Origin: UBA5499 sp002426275
GTDB taxonomy: Bacteria > Bacillota > DTU084
DNA: 40,174 nt
Assembly: GCA_937888735.1 (NCBI GenBank)
Contig: CALASN010000108.1
Coordinates: 1 to 40,174 of the forward strand
Reading direction: 5' to 3'
Shown: one piece after another, positions 8,700-16,919 of the stretch
Position numbering within the stretch: position 1 is the first letter of the stretch
Layout: each line of letters starts with the position of its first letter
Notes under the pieces: generated by a model
What the model was told of the DNA's origin: nothing
Database searches by the model: none
What the model saw: the letters and a program-made list of their open reading frames with translations, nothing else
Made by a program: the position numbers and the translations under genes

Positions 8700-8734
8700 G
8701 GAAAGGCGATGGATGTCACTTCCATCGCCTTTCC
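8700..8734 (+). terminator. Hairpin terminator after the ATPase
   Basis: A perfect 14-bp stem (8700-8713 with 8721-8734) with a 7-base loop begins 3 bases after the ATPase stop codon. There is no T-run behind it, so it may act as a processing or stabilising end rather than a classical intrinsic terminator. It separates two convergent genes. Confidence 0.65.
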
Positions 8735-8769
8735 TGCGCCTGCCCGGGCATGGACGGTTGAATTTCAAT

Positions 8770-9222
8770 CTATGGCTCGACTTTAGCTTCAGAGAAACGA
8801 TCATAGCCGAAGCTTTGGACGCATTTGATGAGCAGAATCAGCGAGCTAATCAAGAGGCTGAAGAAAAACGCCACAAGTCCGACTAAAATGATGCTGAAGA
8901 TTGCAGATGGGGTCAAAACTATGGAGAGCGCCGCCAAGCTGGAGAGAATAGTGCCGAAAATGCCGGCCAATAAGCAGGGGAGAAGTCTCTTCAGAGATTT
9001 TAAGAAAACGGTGTCTCTGCCATCTATTCTCACTAAAGCAAGCAGCACGAAAATCAGCGCTAAGACTCCTAAACCGAAGACAATCCAGGTAGCGGTGGTA
9101 ATTCCCGGAATAAGTTCGAAAGCAAACAGGATCGCCACCAGGATTCCTGCCAGCAAACTCACAGGAAGCGCTATGCTTATGCAAGGAGAGAAGCCGCCGC
9201 AGTCGTCTTTGTAATTTAACAT
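8770..9222 (-). CDS. Small multi-pass membrane protein, unknown function
   Basis: A 150-residue, very hydrophobic protein with about four predicted transmembrane helices (roughly residues 16-38, 43-65, 84-108 and 110-142) and short loops. It starts with a hydrophilic N-terminus containing two Cys (DDCGGFSPC). The ATG at 9222 is preceded by AGAGGAGG in the correct position. It is convergent to the ATPase and divergent from the barrel gene, so it is probably transcribed alone. I do not recognise the family. The hydrophobicity pattern and ribosome site, rather than homology, support this as a real gene. An overlapping 129-codon plus-strand frame is its shadow. Confidence 0.75.
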   Translation of the reverse strand: MLNYKDDCGGFSPCISIALPVSLLAGILVAILFAFELIPGITTATWIVFGLGVLALIFVLLALVRIDGRDTVFLKSLKRLLPCLLAGIFGTILSSLAALSIVLTPSAIFSIILVGLVAFFFSLLISSLILLIKCVQSFGYDRFSEAKVEP

Positions 9223-9472
9223 TCTAATCCTCCTCTCTGTTTGTGACTCTACCTGCTACATAATATTCTGCTGCTTAGAGAATGTTAATCAAAAGCGCCA
9301 CCGACGGAACTTTCAGGCGCCGAGTTAATTTAAGCGCAAACCAAAAAGCCTGCTAAACGTCCATAAATGGAGATTTTGGCGGCAGGCGCTGGCATGAATC
9401 CTCTGACGCCGGATGCCAAAACAAGATAAATTTGCTAAAATATAAGTACACACTTTCACGGAGGTTGACGAC
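9223..9472. other. Intergenic region between divergent genes
   Basis: 250 bases between the start codons of a minus-strand and a plus-strand gene. It must hold two promoters; only weak AT-rich -10-like sequences (TAAAATAT near 9437) are visible. An imperfect GCCTGC/GCAGGC hairpin lies at about 9349-9387. Confidence 0.4.
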
Positions 9473-10030
9473 ATGAGAAAATTTTGGCTTTTTCTCGCGC
9501 TGATTGCGCTTGTTTCCGGAAGCTGTTTTGCAGCGGGCATTGTGACTAGCCTATCGGTAGATTTAGAGGGCAAAATGATCATGGCAGATAATGAGAATAA
9601 TGCCAGAACAATTGAGCCTGGGCTGGCAGTGGCGGCGGATCTTATCTTTACGAGCACGCCCAATGCAGAGTTGGGTCTGGGAGTAGAATACCAAAAAGAA
9701 CGTCTGTGGGATGACCAAAGAACATTCCAATTCGTGCCCATCTACGGATTTTTGAATCTACATGGAGATTCTCGTTCTTGGACAAGAGAGGTACAGCCTT
9801 ATTTTACAGGCCGCTTTGGTTACAGCCGTTTTATAGGTCCCAACAGCAAAGAATCGTATATTACAGCCGAAGATGGGCTTTATTATAAAGCTGGCTTGGG
9901 AATTAATTTTCAAAACAAAATTCGGCTGGAGGCAAATTACTCGTCTTGTCTGGGACAGGAGCATGGCTATGTGCTGGGGACGAACTATGAGTATACAAGA
10001 ACGGCGATTACTCTCAGCGCGGTTTTTTGA
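9473..10030 (+). CDS. Secreted protein resembling an outer-membrane beta-barrel
   Basis: A 185-residue protein with a clean signal peptide (MRKFWLFLALIALVSGSCFA, cleavage near residue 21). The mature part alternates polar and aromatic residues in short strands (LGVEYQ, VQPYFTGRFGYS, YYKAGLGINF, IRLEANYSS, AITLSAVF) separated by turns, and it ends in Phe. Those are hallmarks of small OmpA/OmpW/acyloxyacyl-hydrolase-like beta-barrels of outer membranes. ATG 9473 has GGAGG 9-13 bases upstream. If correct, the organism has an outer membrane, which among Firmicutes restricts it to diderm lineages. I cannot assign a function. It could instead be a periplasmic or spore-coat beta protein. Confidence 0.75.
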   Translation: MRKFWLFLALIALVSGSCFAAGIVTSLSVDLEGKMIMADNENNARTIEPGLAVAADLIFTSTPNAELGLGVEYQKERLWDDQRTFQFVPIYGFLNLHGDSRSWTREVQPYFTGRFGYSRFIGPNSKESYITAEDGLYYKAGLGINFQNKIRLEANYSSCLGQEHGYVLGTNYEYTRTAITLSAVF

Positions 10031-10062
10031 TGAAAGACGCGGTGGAAAACAATTTAAATGTG

Positions 10063-10092
10063 TTGACGCTGTCGCGCGATTTGTAGTATAAT
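10063..10092 (+). promoter_or_regulatory. Promoter of the ileS T-box transcript
   Basis: TTGACG at 10063-10068 and TATAAT at 10087-10092 with an 18-base spacer. The start would fall near 10099, just before T-box stem I. Confidence 0.85.
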
Positions 10093-10098
10093 GTGAAA

Positions 10099-10336
10099 AA
10101 GTACATGAAAAGCTATGAAGAGGAGAGTACTTGGTGGTCCTGACGGGACAGCGAGTCGGGGATGGTGAAAGCCTGATGCGTCAACACTAGGGAAGATCAC
10201 CTCTGAGCGTTACACTGAAACTACAGTAAGTGCAGCCGGTTGTCGCCGTTATCGACAGCAAGAGGGCTTTTCAGCCAAAAAGGGTGGTACCGCGAGGAAT
10301 CATACCCCGTCCCTTTAGCCGAGGGATGGGGTTTTT
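10099..10336 (+). promoter_or_regulatory. T-box riboswitch (isoleucine) with terminator
   Basis: Leader RNA that senses uncharged tRNA-Ile and controls ileS by antitermination. Visible parts are stem I with the AG-bulge/GGGATGGTGAAAGCC region near 10157-10173; the specifier loop with codon ATC (Ile) at 10196-10198, inside GGAAGATCACCTCTGAGC; the conserved T-box sequence AGGGTGGTACCGCG at 10281-10294; and the terminator stem 10305-10314 with 10322-10331 followed by TTTTT at 10332-10336. The specifier codon agrees with the downstream gene. Confidence 0.96.
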
Positions 10337-10365
10337 ATATACCTAAAAGAAAAGGAGTTTGTGAA

Positions 10366-13173
10366 ATGGCAGATTATGGCAAGACCCTAAATTTACCCCA
10401 GACGAAATTTCCCATGCGGGCTAACCTTGCCCAACGGGAGCCTGAGATTCAAAAATTCTGGCAGGAGCGGAAGCTGTATGAAAAAGTCCAGAGCAGGGCA
10501 AAGGAAAGCAATGCTCCCAGCTTCATTCTGCACGATGGTCCGCCGTATGCTAATGGGCATATTCATATTGGGCACGCTTTAAATAAAATCCTCAAGGATA
10601 TTGTGGTGAAATATAAGGCCATGCGCGGTTTTTATGCGCCTTTTGTTCCCGGCTGGGATACCCATGGGCTGCCCACAGAGCTGCAAGCTATCAAGACATT
10701 GGGCGTTAACAGACACCAAGTGCCGGCCTTGGACTTCAGAAGAAGCTGCCGCGATTTTGCGTTGAAATTCGTTGAAATCCAGAAAGAAGAGTTCAAACGG
10801 TTGGGCTGTTGGGGAGACTGGGACCATCCCTATCTCACCTTGACGCCCGCTTACGAGGCGAAGCAGATCGAAGTCTTCGGCGCCATGGCTCAGAAAGGAT
10901 ATATCTATAAAGGGAAGAAACCTGTATACTGGTGTTCTCATTGTGAGACCGCCTTGGCTGAAGCTGAAATCGAGTATGAGAATCATCGTTCTCCTTCTAT
11001 TTATGTGAAGTTTCCAGTGTCGGAATCTTTAGGTAAAATTCCCCAAGGAGATATCCCCACTTTTTTTGTGATCTGGACTACCACCCCTTGGACTCTGCCC
11101 GCCAACTTGGCGATTTGTCTGCATCCGGACTTCGTCTATAGCCTGGTGGAAGCGCAGCAGCAAGGCAAATGGGAGCGCTATATCGTCGCGCAAGAGCTTT
11201 TGCCTTCGGTAGCCAAGCAGCTGGGACTTGAAGAGCTCAAAGAAATTGCTACTTTCCAGGGCAGAGAACTCGAAGGGGTCCGCTGCAGCCATCCGTTCAT
11301 GTCCCGGGAATCAGTGGTGATCTTAGGTGAACACGTTACGCTTGAGGCAGGCACCGGTTGCGTTCATACGGCGCCAGGGCATGGCCAGGAGGACTATGAA
11401 GTCGGCCTCAGGTATTCTTTGCCGATTTTAGCGCCTGTGGATGAACACGGAGTCTTGACAGCTGAGGCTGGGCCATATGCCGGCTTGAATTTAGAGGCAG
11501 CCAATGAAAGGATCATTGCTGATCTCACGGCAAAGGGCCTGCTGAAAGCGACAAACCCCATAACCCACCAATATCCGCATTGCTGGCGCTGTAAAAAGCC
11601 GGTGATTTTCCGGGCCACGGCCCAGTGGTTCGCTTCGATTGACGGCTTTCGCAAAGAGGCTCTTGAGGCCATCAAGTCCATCAAGTGGATCCCAAGCTGG
11701 GGGCAGGAGCGAATCTATAACATGATCGCCGAACGCAGAGACTGGTGTATCAGCAGGCAGCGGATCTGGGGCGTGCCGATTCCGATTTTCTACTGTGAGG
11801 AGTGCGGTCAAGAATTGATCACAGCCGAAAGCATCGCGGAGGTGGCAAAACTCTTCGCCAAAGAAGGATCCGACGGGTGGTTTGCCCATGAGGCTGCGGA
11901 AATTCTCCCCGCTGGGACTAAATGTGGCAAGTGCGGCGGCACGCGTTTTCGGAAAGAATCGGACATCATGGACGTTTGGTTTGATTCCGGATCCAGCCAT
12001 ACCGCGGTCTTGGAGCAGAGACCGGAGCTTTCCTTCCCAGCTGATCTCTACCTTGAAGGCAGCGATCAGCACCGCGGCTGGTTTCAGTCTTCCCTGCTCA
12101 CCGCCGTCGCTACCCGCGGCCAGACGCCTTATAAGGCCGTCCTTACCCACGGCTATACAGTTGATGCAGAGGGCAAGAAGATGTCCAAATCCTTGGGCAA
12201 TGTGATCGCGCCCGAGAAAGTGATTAAACAGTATGGCGCGGATGTCCTCCGCCTTTGGGTGTCTTCCGCTGATTATAAAAACGATATTCGGATTTCAGAT
12301 GAGATCCTCAAACAAATGTCCGAAGTCTACCGGCGAATCCGCAATACATGTCGGTTTATGCTGGGGAATTTGGGAGATTTCAATTCCGAAACAGACGCTG
12401 TGCCCTACGAAGAGCTAACGGAATTGGACAGATGGGCTCTTTTGGAGCTCGCGCAGCTGATCCGAAAGGTTACGGAAGCTTATGAGAGCTATGATTTCCA
12501 TTTGCTCTTTCATGCTCTCCATAACTTCTGTGCGCTTGAAATGAGCTCGTTCTATCTTGACGTGGCGAAAGATCGGCTTTACGTTGATTCTGCCGCCAGC
12601 CGGTCGCGCAGGGCGGTGCAGACTGTACTTTTCCAAGTGCTGCAAGCTTTGGTTAAGCTCATGGCGCCGGTTTTGGTCCATACAGCAGAGGAAATATGGC
12701 AACATCTGCCTGCAAGCTGCCGGGAGGTGGAGAGCGTCCATCTGGCCAAGTGGCCGGAGGTGGAAGAGAAATACCTGGACGAGCAGTTGGCAGCTCGCTT
12801 CCAGAGGATGCTGTCTCTGCGGAGCGATATTTCGAAAGCCTTGGAGCTGGCGCGCGCTCAGAAGTTCATAGGCAGCTCTTTGGAGGCCGAAGTGGCAGTC
12901 TACGGTCCGGAAGCCGCGCTATCCCGGATCGCCTCTGACTTTCCGCAGGAGTATATGATGGATTTGACCATTGTTTCCGCGCTGCAGTGGAAAATCGGGC
13001 AGGAACCGGAAGCCGGAGCCCTGACCATGGCGTCTGAGACGCTCTGCGGCGTTACAATCGTGGTGAATAAAGCTCAGGGGCATAAATGTGAGCGCTGCTG
13101 GAAATATACTCCGCAGGAAGGCCTCTGCCAGCGCTGCCGAAAAGTGTTGGAGGAAATAAATGAGACGGTTTGA
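10366..13173 (+). CDS. ileS: Isoleucyl-tRNA synthetase
   Basis: Cytoplasmic class I synthetase that charges tRNA-Ile. The 935-residue protein has the HIGH motif at 67-70 inside PPYANGHIHIGHAL, the CP1 editing domain (TTTPWTLPANLA), the KMSKS motif at 605-609, the anticodon-binding domain, and a C-terminal zinc finger with Cys908, Cys911, Cys921 and Cys924. Length is usual for the bacterial type 1 enzyme with a zinc tail. The start is ATG 10366 behind AAAAGGAG, not the upstream in-frame codon at 10240, which lies inside the T-box. The gene is controlled by the T-box directly upstream and overlaps dut by 14 bases. Confidence 0.98.
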   Translation: MADYGKTLNLPQTKFPMRANLAQREPEIQKFWQERKLYEKVQSRAKESNAPSFILHDGPPYANGHIHIGHALNKILKDIVVKYKAMRGFYAPFVPGWDTHGLPTELQAIKTLGVNRHQVPALDFRRSCRDFALKFVEIQKEEFKRLGCWGDWDHPYLTLTPAYEAKQIEVFGAMAQKGYIYKGKKPVYWCSHCETALAEAEIEYENHRSPSIYVKFPVSESLGKIPQGDIPTFFVIWTTTPWTLPANLAICLHPDFVYSLVEAQQQGKWERYIVAQELLPSVAKQLGLEELKEIATFQGRELEGVRCSHPFMSRESVVILGEHVTLEAGTGCVHTAPGHGQEDYEVGLRYSLPILAPVDEHGVLTAEAGPYAGLNLEAANERIIADLTAKGLLKATNPITHQYPHCWRCKKPVIFRATAQWFASIDGFRKEALEAIKSIKWIPSWGQERIYNMIAERRDWCISRQRIWGVPIPIFYCEECGQELITAESIAEVAKLFAKEGSDGWFAHEAAEILPAGTKCGKCGGTRFRKESDIMDVWFDSGSSHTAVLEQRPELSFPADLYLEGSDQHRGWFQSSLLTAVATRGQTPYKAVLTHGYTVDAEGKKMSKSLGNVIAPEKVIKQYGADVLRLWVSSADYKNDIRISDEILKQMSEVYRRIRNTCRFMLGNLGDFNSETDAVPYEELTELDRWALLELAQLIRKVTEAYESYDFHLLFHALHNFCALEMSSFYLDVAKDRLYVDSAASRSRRAVQTVLFQVLQALVKLMAPVLVHTAEEIWQHLPASCREVESVHLAKWPEVEEKYLDEQLAARFQRMLSLRSDISKALELARAQKFIGSSLEAEVAVYGPEAALSRIASDFPQEYMMDLTIVSALQWKIGQEPEAGALTMASETLCGVTIVVNKAQGHKCERCWKYTPQEGLCQRCRKVLEEINETV

Positions 13174-13600
13174 AGTGGTTAGTTCGTGGCAGGAGAAAGG
13201 GATTAGGCTTCCTCAGCGCAAGACAAGCGCCAGCGCCGGCTACGATCTGGAAGCTGCGGAAAGCGTAATTCTCAAGCCCGGTGCGGTGACGCTGGTGCCC
13301 ACCGGGCTGAAAGCCTACATGAAAGATACGGAGGTGCTGCAGCTTTTCATTCGCAGCAGCTTGGCCTTTCGTCATCTTGTGGTTTTGGCAAACGGGACAG
13401 GCATCGTTGATGCGGACTATGCTGATAATCCTGATAATGAAGGGCACATTTTGCTGGCTATTTTAAATCTGGGAACAGAGTCCGTGCCCATTGAAAAGGG
13501 ACAGCGGATTGCCCAGGGGATTTTTCTGGAATATCTGTGCACAGATGATGATCTGGCGTCCGGAGAACGCCGGGGCGGTTTTGGCAGCACCGGAAAATAA
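13160..13600 (+). CDS. dut: dUTP diphosphatase
   Basis: Hydrolyses dUTP to dUMP and pyrophosphate, keeping uracil out of DNA and feeding dTMP synthesis; a trimeric cytoplasmic enzyme. All five family motifs are present in the 146-residue protein: I ASAGYDLE (24-31), II RSSLA (65-69), III NGTGIVDADYADN (78-90), IV GQRIAQGIF (114-122), V RGGFGSTG (138-145). The insertion after motif III (NPDNEGHI) is typical of Firmicute and phage dUTPases. The start overlaps the end of ileS and its ribosome site GGAGG lies inside ileS, so the pair is probably translated together under the T-box. Confidence 0.96.
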   Translation: MRRFEVVSSWQEKGIRLPQRKTSASAGYDLEAAESVILKPGAVTLVPTGLKAYMKDTEVLQLFIRSSLAFRHLVVLANGTGIVDADYADNPDNEGHILLAILNLGTESVPIEKGQRIAQGIFLEYLCTDDDLASGERRGGFGSTGK

Positions 13601-13645
13601 AGAAGTTTTCATAATTTGCATAAATTTAGCAAGGAGAAAGCAAAA

Positions 13646-14401
13646 TTGCAAACTTTTAGTTTTAAGAGCGTGGACGGCGAAGAACAAGCTTTGCTCAATA
13701 TTGCCAAAGGTTCAAAGCGGCCGCTTCTAGTCGGCCTTCACACATGGAGCGCGGATTTGGACAATCAAGCTGCCGCCTTCGGCCCGCCGGCTCAGGAGCG
13801 ACATTGGTCTTTAGTGCTGCCCAGCTTTCGCGGACCAAATTTGGGCACCAATCCCCGCTGCCGGGAAGCCTGCGCTTCGCCCTTAGCCATCGCGGATATT
13901 CTCAATGCCGTTGCCGCGGTCTGCGAGCGCTACCCGGAAAAAGTTGATCAAGAGCGAATTTATCTATTAGGCGGCAGCGGGGGAGCGCATATGGCTTTGT
14001 GTGCGGCTGCCAAGGAGCCCCGCATGTGGAAAATGGTGAGCGCTTGGTGTCCCATCACAGACCTTGCCGCATGGTATCGTGAGAATCCCGATTACGCGCC
14101 TCATATTGCGGCTTGCTGCGGTGGCGAGCCAGGGTCCGATCCCCATGTGCAGCGTGAATATTTTCTCCGCTCTCCCATCAACATGGTCGATAGGTTGCTG
14201 CAAGCCAGAGTCTATATAAATCACGGGAAAGAGGATCCAAGCGTCCCCTATAACCATAGCCTCAGGCTCTATAACGCGCTCTGCGAAAAGGGTGGAAAAA
14301 CACAATACTTAAACGTTTTTCCCGGCGGTCATGATCTTCATCTGAAAGAGGCGTTTCAGCAGCTGACTGCGGAAGTGCAGTCTAATGAGCTGACGCGATG
14401 A
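13646..14401 (+). CDS. Alpha/beta-hydrolase, peptidase S9-like
   Basis: A serine hydrolase of about 252 residues. It has the nucleophile elbow GGSGGAH, an acid loop NHGKEDPSVPYNHS and the catalytic His segment GGHDLH near the C-terminus, in the usual Ser-Asp-His order. Size and motifs resemble the catalytic domain of prolyl-oligopeptidase/acylaminoacyl-peptidase proteins without the propeller. The likely start is TTG 13646, 9 bases after AAGGAG. An upstream TTG at 13616 has no ribosome site. It sits 45 bases behind dut in the same direction and may be the last gene of the ileS operon. The substrate is unknown. Confidence 0.85.
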   Translation: MQTFSFKSVDGEEQALLNIAKGSKRPLLVGLHTWSADLDNQAAAFGPPAQERHWSLVLPSFRGPNLGTNPRCREACASPLAIADILNAVAAVCERYPEKVDQERIYLLGGSGGAHMALCAAAKEPRMWKMVSAWCPITDLAAWYRENPDYAPHIAACCGGEPGSDPHVQREYFLRSPINMVDRLLQARVYINHGKEDPSVPYNHSLRLYNALCEKGGKTQYLNVFPGGHDLHLKEAFQQLTAEVQSNELTR

Positions 14402-14557
14402 AGCTCGGATTTTACGCTTTCGCAGGCTCAGAGCCCTACCCAGGAATGCGCTGGAAGTTTGGGTTTGGTGGTTGATGAGTTAAGACGCCGTGTTTCGTTA
14501 GGAAACAATGAATTTCGGCAGAATTGAGCTAACGTTAGTATGTTTTCTTGAGAGAAC

Positions 14558-15151
14558 TTATCTGGACAATTTGATAATAGTCTTCATTGCCCTGGGCGCC
14601 TTGATATAGTATTTTGCCGCAGTTCCGTACTGTCCTTTTTCAGTATAGGCCAAAGCCATGAGCAAATTTGTGTACTGATTTTTCGGCTCAATGGCCAGAG
14701 ATTTTTTCAGCTGCTCGATTCCGGAATCGGTTTGTCCCAGCTTTGAGTAAACCAGCGCCAGGTAGTTGTGAGACCATATATTGCGGCTATCCAAGTACGC
14801 CAGTTTTTGAAAGATGTTTCGGGCTGCTTTGAAATTATTACGTGCATAATAAGCAAAAGCGAGACAATTCAAATCCACAAGCGAATCGTGATCTTTGGCT
14901 AATCTTTTTTCCGCGGTTCGAATCGCTTCTCTGGCAAAGACATCGTAGTTAGTCTTCCCTAAGATTTCAAACTGAGCCGACGATTCTTCAATTTTGCCCA
15001 GATTAGCGTAGGCAACGCCCAGCAACAACCTTTGCTCCAGATTCTTTGGGGATCTATTCTGCGAGACCAGACTGTCCCAGTTCACCTTGGAGGTTGCCAG
15101 CGCGGTTGCCCCCAGCATTAAGATCAGGAGTACGATTAATGATTTCCGCAA
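14558..15151 (-). CDS. Secreted or anchored TPR protein
   Basis: A 197-residue protein with an N-terminal signal peptide or anchor (MRKSLIVLLILMLGATALAT), followed by tetratricopeptide repeats. Repeats are visible as LLLGVAYANLGKIEESSAQF, LNCLAFAYYARNNFKAARNI, HNYLALVYSKLGQTDSGIEQ and LLMALAYTEKGQYGTAAKYY. Such proteins are scaffolds, often in envelope assembly. The frame opens with GTG at 15160, but that codon is part of the ribosome site GGGGAGGTG. TTG at 15151, 7 bases after GGAGGT, gives a textbook signal peptide and is chosen. It is transcribed away from the SleB gene. Confidence 0.85.
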   Translation of the reverse strand: MRKSLIVLLILMLGATALATSKVNWDSLVSQNRSPKNLEQRLLLGVAYANLGKIEESSAQFEILGKTNYDVFAREAIRTAEKRLAKDHDSLVDLNCLAFAYYARNNFKAARNIFQKLAYLDSRNIWSHNYLALVYSKLGQTDSGIEQLKKSLAIEPKNQYTNLLMALAYTEKGQYGTAAKYYIKAPRAMKTIIKLSR

Positions 15152-15379
15152 ACTAATCACCTCCCCATTATTTGTTTAAATTATGCCATAACTTGTAAAG
15201 AAAGGCAAGAAATTTGGTAGATAATTGGCAAAGACCGCAATTGCCAAAGTAAATCCTTGGAAGCTGCTATTTTTCGGGAGAAAATCGTTTGTCCGGCAAA
15301 TCATCAGCCAGCTGAGAGCCGTTCTTTTCCCTTCACGGAGCTTCTTTCAGTTTGCGCTTCCGAGGTTTTCTTGTTAGAC

Positions 15380-15419
15380 TAGGCATTAGCTTAGGGAAAG
15401 GAGGGTAAGCTGATGCCTA
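15380..15419 (+). promoter_or_regulatory. Hairpin masking the sleB-like ribosome site and start codon
   Basis: A 14-bp stem (15380-15393 pairing with 15406-15419, one U-G pair) encloses a 12-base loop that contains the Shine-Dalgarno AAAGGAGGG. The ATG at 15413-15415 is inside the 3' arm. In mRNA this would expose the ribosome site in the loop but sequester the start codon, suggesting translational control. It could instead be a DNA operator palindrome. Confidence 0.7.
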
Positions 15420-16039
15420 ATAAAACATTGAGCTTGGCGATGGTTATTTTCATCAGCTTGCTGGCCGGAGCCAGCAGCTTTGCGGTCGTGCTTTTTCCGC
15501 CGGAAAACGCGAAGGAAGAACCAAAGCAGGAAGTTGCCCGGCAACCTGAACAGAAGACGTCTCCTACAGTGCAGGCAGAGAAGAAAACCGAACCAGAAAG
15601 TGAAACTCAAAGCCGGCAGCCGGTGCAGCGGGCAGCGACGCAACGGGAGCCACAGGCTTCAAAGCAGTACCGGCGAGTAAATTTGGCCTGGAAAGAGATT
15701 GATCTTCTTGCGCATATGGTTCAGGGAGAAGCAAGGGGAGAGCCGTTCATCGGCAAAGTAGCAGTCGCTTCTGTTGTGCTGAATAGGCTCCAGCAGCCGA
15801 ACTTCCCCGACACTGTGGCCGGAATCATCTACGGAGCTGGTGAATTCTGTACAGTACGAGATGGGCAGATCAATTTACCTCCTAACGCCGATGCATACAA
15901 GGCGGTAGAATTGGCGCTTGGCGGTTGGGATCCCACTTATGGCGCGCTCTATTTCTACAACCCCGCGCGCAGTTCCTCAAGATGGATCTTCACAAGACCG
16001 ATTACAGTTCAATATGGACAACACGTTTTCGCAGTGTAA
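15413..16039 (+). CDS. SleB-type cell-wall hydrolase
   Basis: Peptidoglycan lytic transglycosylase of the Hydrolase_2 family, which includes the spore-cortex enzymes SleB and CwlJ. The 208-residue protein has an N-terminal signal/anchor (residues 6-28). A Glu/Lys/Gln-rich linker (30-88) follows, and then the catalytic domain (about 93-208) with catalytic Glu106 in VQGEARGEP and the motifs ASVVLNR, EFCTVRDG and ALYFYNP. There is no peptidoglycan-binding domain like that of full SleB, so it is closer to short SleB/CwlJ-like hydrolases. The start codon sits inside a hairpin. A bidirectional terminator follows directly. The spore-germination role is inferred from family and neighbours. Confidence 0.92.
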   Translation: MPNKTLSLAMVIFISLLAGASSFAVVLFPPENAKEEPKQEVARQPEQKTSPTVQAEKKTEPESETQSRQPVQRAATQREPQASKQYRRVNLAWKEIDLLAHMVQGEARGEPFIGKVAVASVVLNRLQQPNFPDTVAGIIYGAGEFCTVRDGQINLPPNADAYKAVELALGGWDPTYGALYFYNPARSSSRWIFTRPITVQYGQHVFAV

Positions 16040-16065
16040 AAAGAGCGGCGCAGGCCGCTCTTTTT
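16038..16065 (+). terminator. Terminator of the sleB-like gene
   Basis: A perfect 12-bp stem (16038-16049 with 16054-16065), GC-rich core AGAGCGGC and 4-base loop, flanked by A5 and T5. It overlaps the stop codon of the hydrolase gene. Confidence 0.93.
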
Positions 16066-16118
16066 GCATATCGCCCTTCCCGGACGCATAGATATCAATA
16101 AGATGGGAGGGGAGGCAA

Positions 16119-16919
16119 ATGCAGATTTTATGGCTTGGCACGCGCAAGCGAGCGGCGCTTTTTTTGACGGGAGTGATCTTCGGTTTGGCTTTACTGCAGC
16201 TCTGTCTTATGGGAGCGGGACGGATGGCGGTAAGCGTTCTCAGTCAAAAAATCATTCCTATCTATAGAGTGGATACGGGAGAAGAGAAAAAAGTGGCTAT
16301 TTCCTTTGATGCCACGTGGGGCGCGGATTATACTCCGAAGCTTTTGACGACTTTGAAAAATGAGAACGTCAAGGCAACCTTTTACCTGGCGGGCTTTTGG
16401 ATTGAAAAATATCCGAACATGGTAAAGCAAATCGCAAAAGCCGGGCACGAATTAGGCAATCATTCGTATTCCCACCCTCACTTGAATTCCCTGGGAGAGG
16501 ATGAGATCAGACGCGAGCTTATGCAAACTCACGAGATGATCAAAGAGCTCACAGGCAAAAGCTGCGTTGTTTTTCGTCCTCCTTTTGGAGAGTACAGCAA
16601 TAAGGTCATCAACGTGGCCAAAGCTTGCGGCTATCAGACCATCATTTGGGATGTGGATTCTCTGGATTGGAAAAATCTCAGCGCCCAGGAGATCCAGCGG
16701 CGAATTTTAGAAAAAGTCAAACCTGGTTCAATTGTCCTGATGCATAATGCCGGCCTAAATACGCCCGAGGCATTGCCAGGCATTATCAAAGCGTTGAAGC
16801 AACAGGGATATAAATTTACTACCACGTCTGAGCTGCTGCTGCGCGACCCGTATTATATTGAGCACGACGGCGAACAGAAGCCCAAGGGGGGATATGAAGG
16901 AGGGAGAACGACAGTATGA
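16119..16919 (+). CDS. Polysaccharide deacetylase, PdaB/spore type
   Basis: A 266-residue membrane-anchored NodB-type deacetylase. An N-terminal transmembrane anchor (residues 12-32) is followed by the NodB domain with SFDATWG (62-68), HELGNHSYSHPH (110-121, metal His115 and His119), RPPFGEYS (153-160) and DVDSLDW. The SFD-x-x-WG first motif in place of TFDDG is typical of the PdaB-like spore group, which modifies cortex peptidoglycan or related glycans. The ATG follows GGGAGGGGAGG. It overlaps the next gene by ATGA, so the two deacetylases form a coupled pair. A C-terminal tail rich in Gly and Lys is present. Confidence 0.92.
   Translation: MQILWLGTRKRAALFLTGVIFGLALLQLCLMGAGRMAVSVLSQKIIPIYRVDTGEEKKVAISFDATWGADYTPKLLTTLKNENVKATFYLAGFWIEKYPNMVKQIAKAGHELGNHSYSHPHLNSLGEDEIRRELMQTHEMIKELTGKSCVVFRPPFGEYSNKVINVAKACGYQTIIWDVDSLDWKNLSAQEIQRRILEKVKPGSIVLMHNAGLNTPEALPGIIKALKQQGYKFTTTSELLLRDPYYIEHDGEQKPKGGYEGGRTTV

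Noticed and set aside
8700..8734. Long hairpin as an insertion-sequence end
   Set aside because: It directly follows the ATPase stop codon, with no transposase or target duplication; terminator-like role is simpler.
11491..12150. 219-codon minus-strand frame inside ileS
   Set aside because: Shadow of ileS; no independent start signal.
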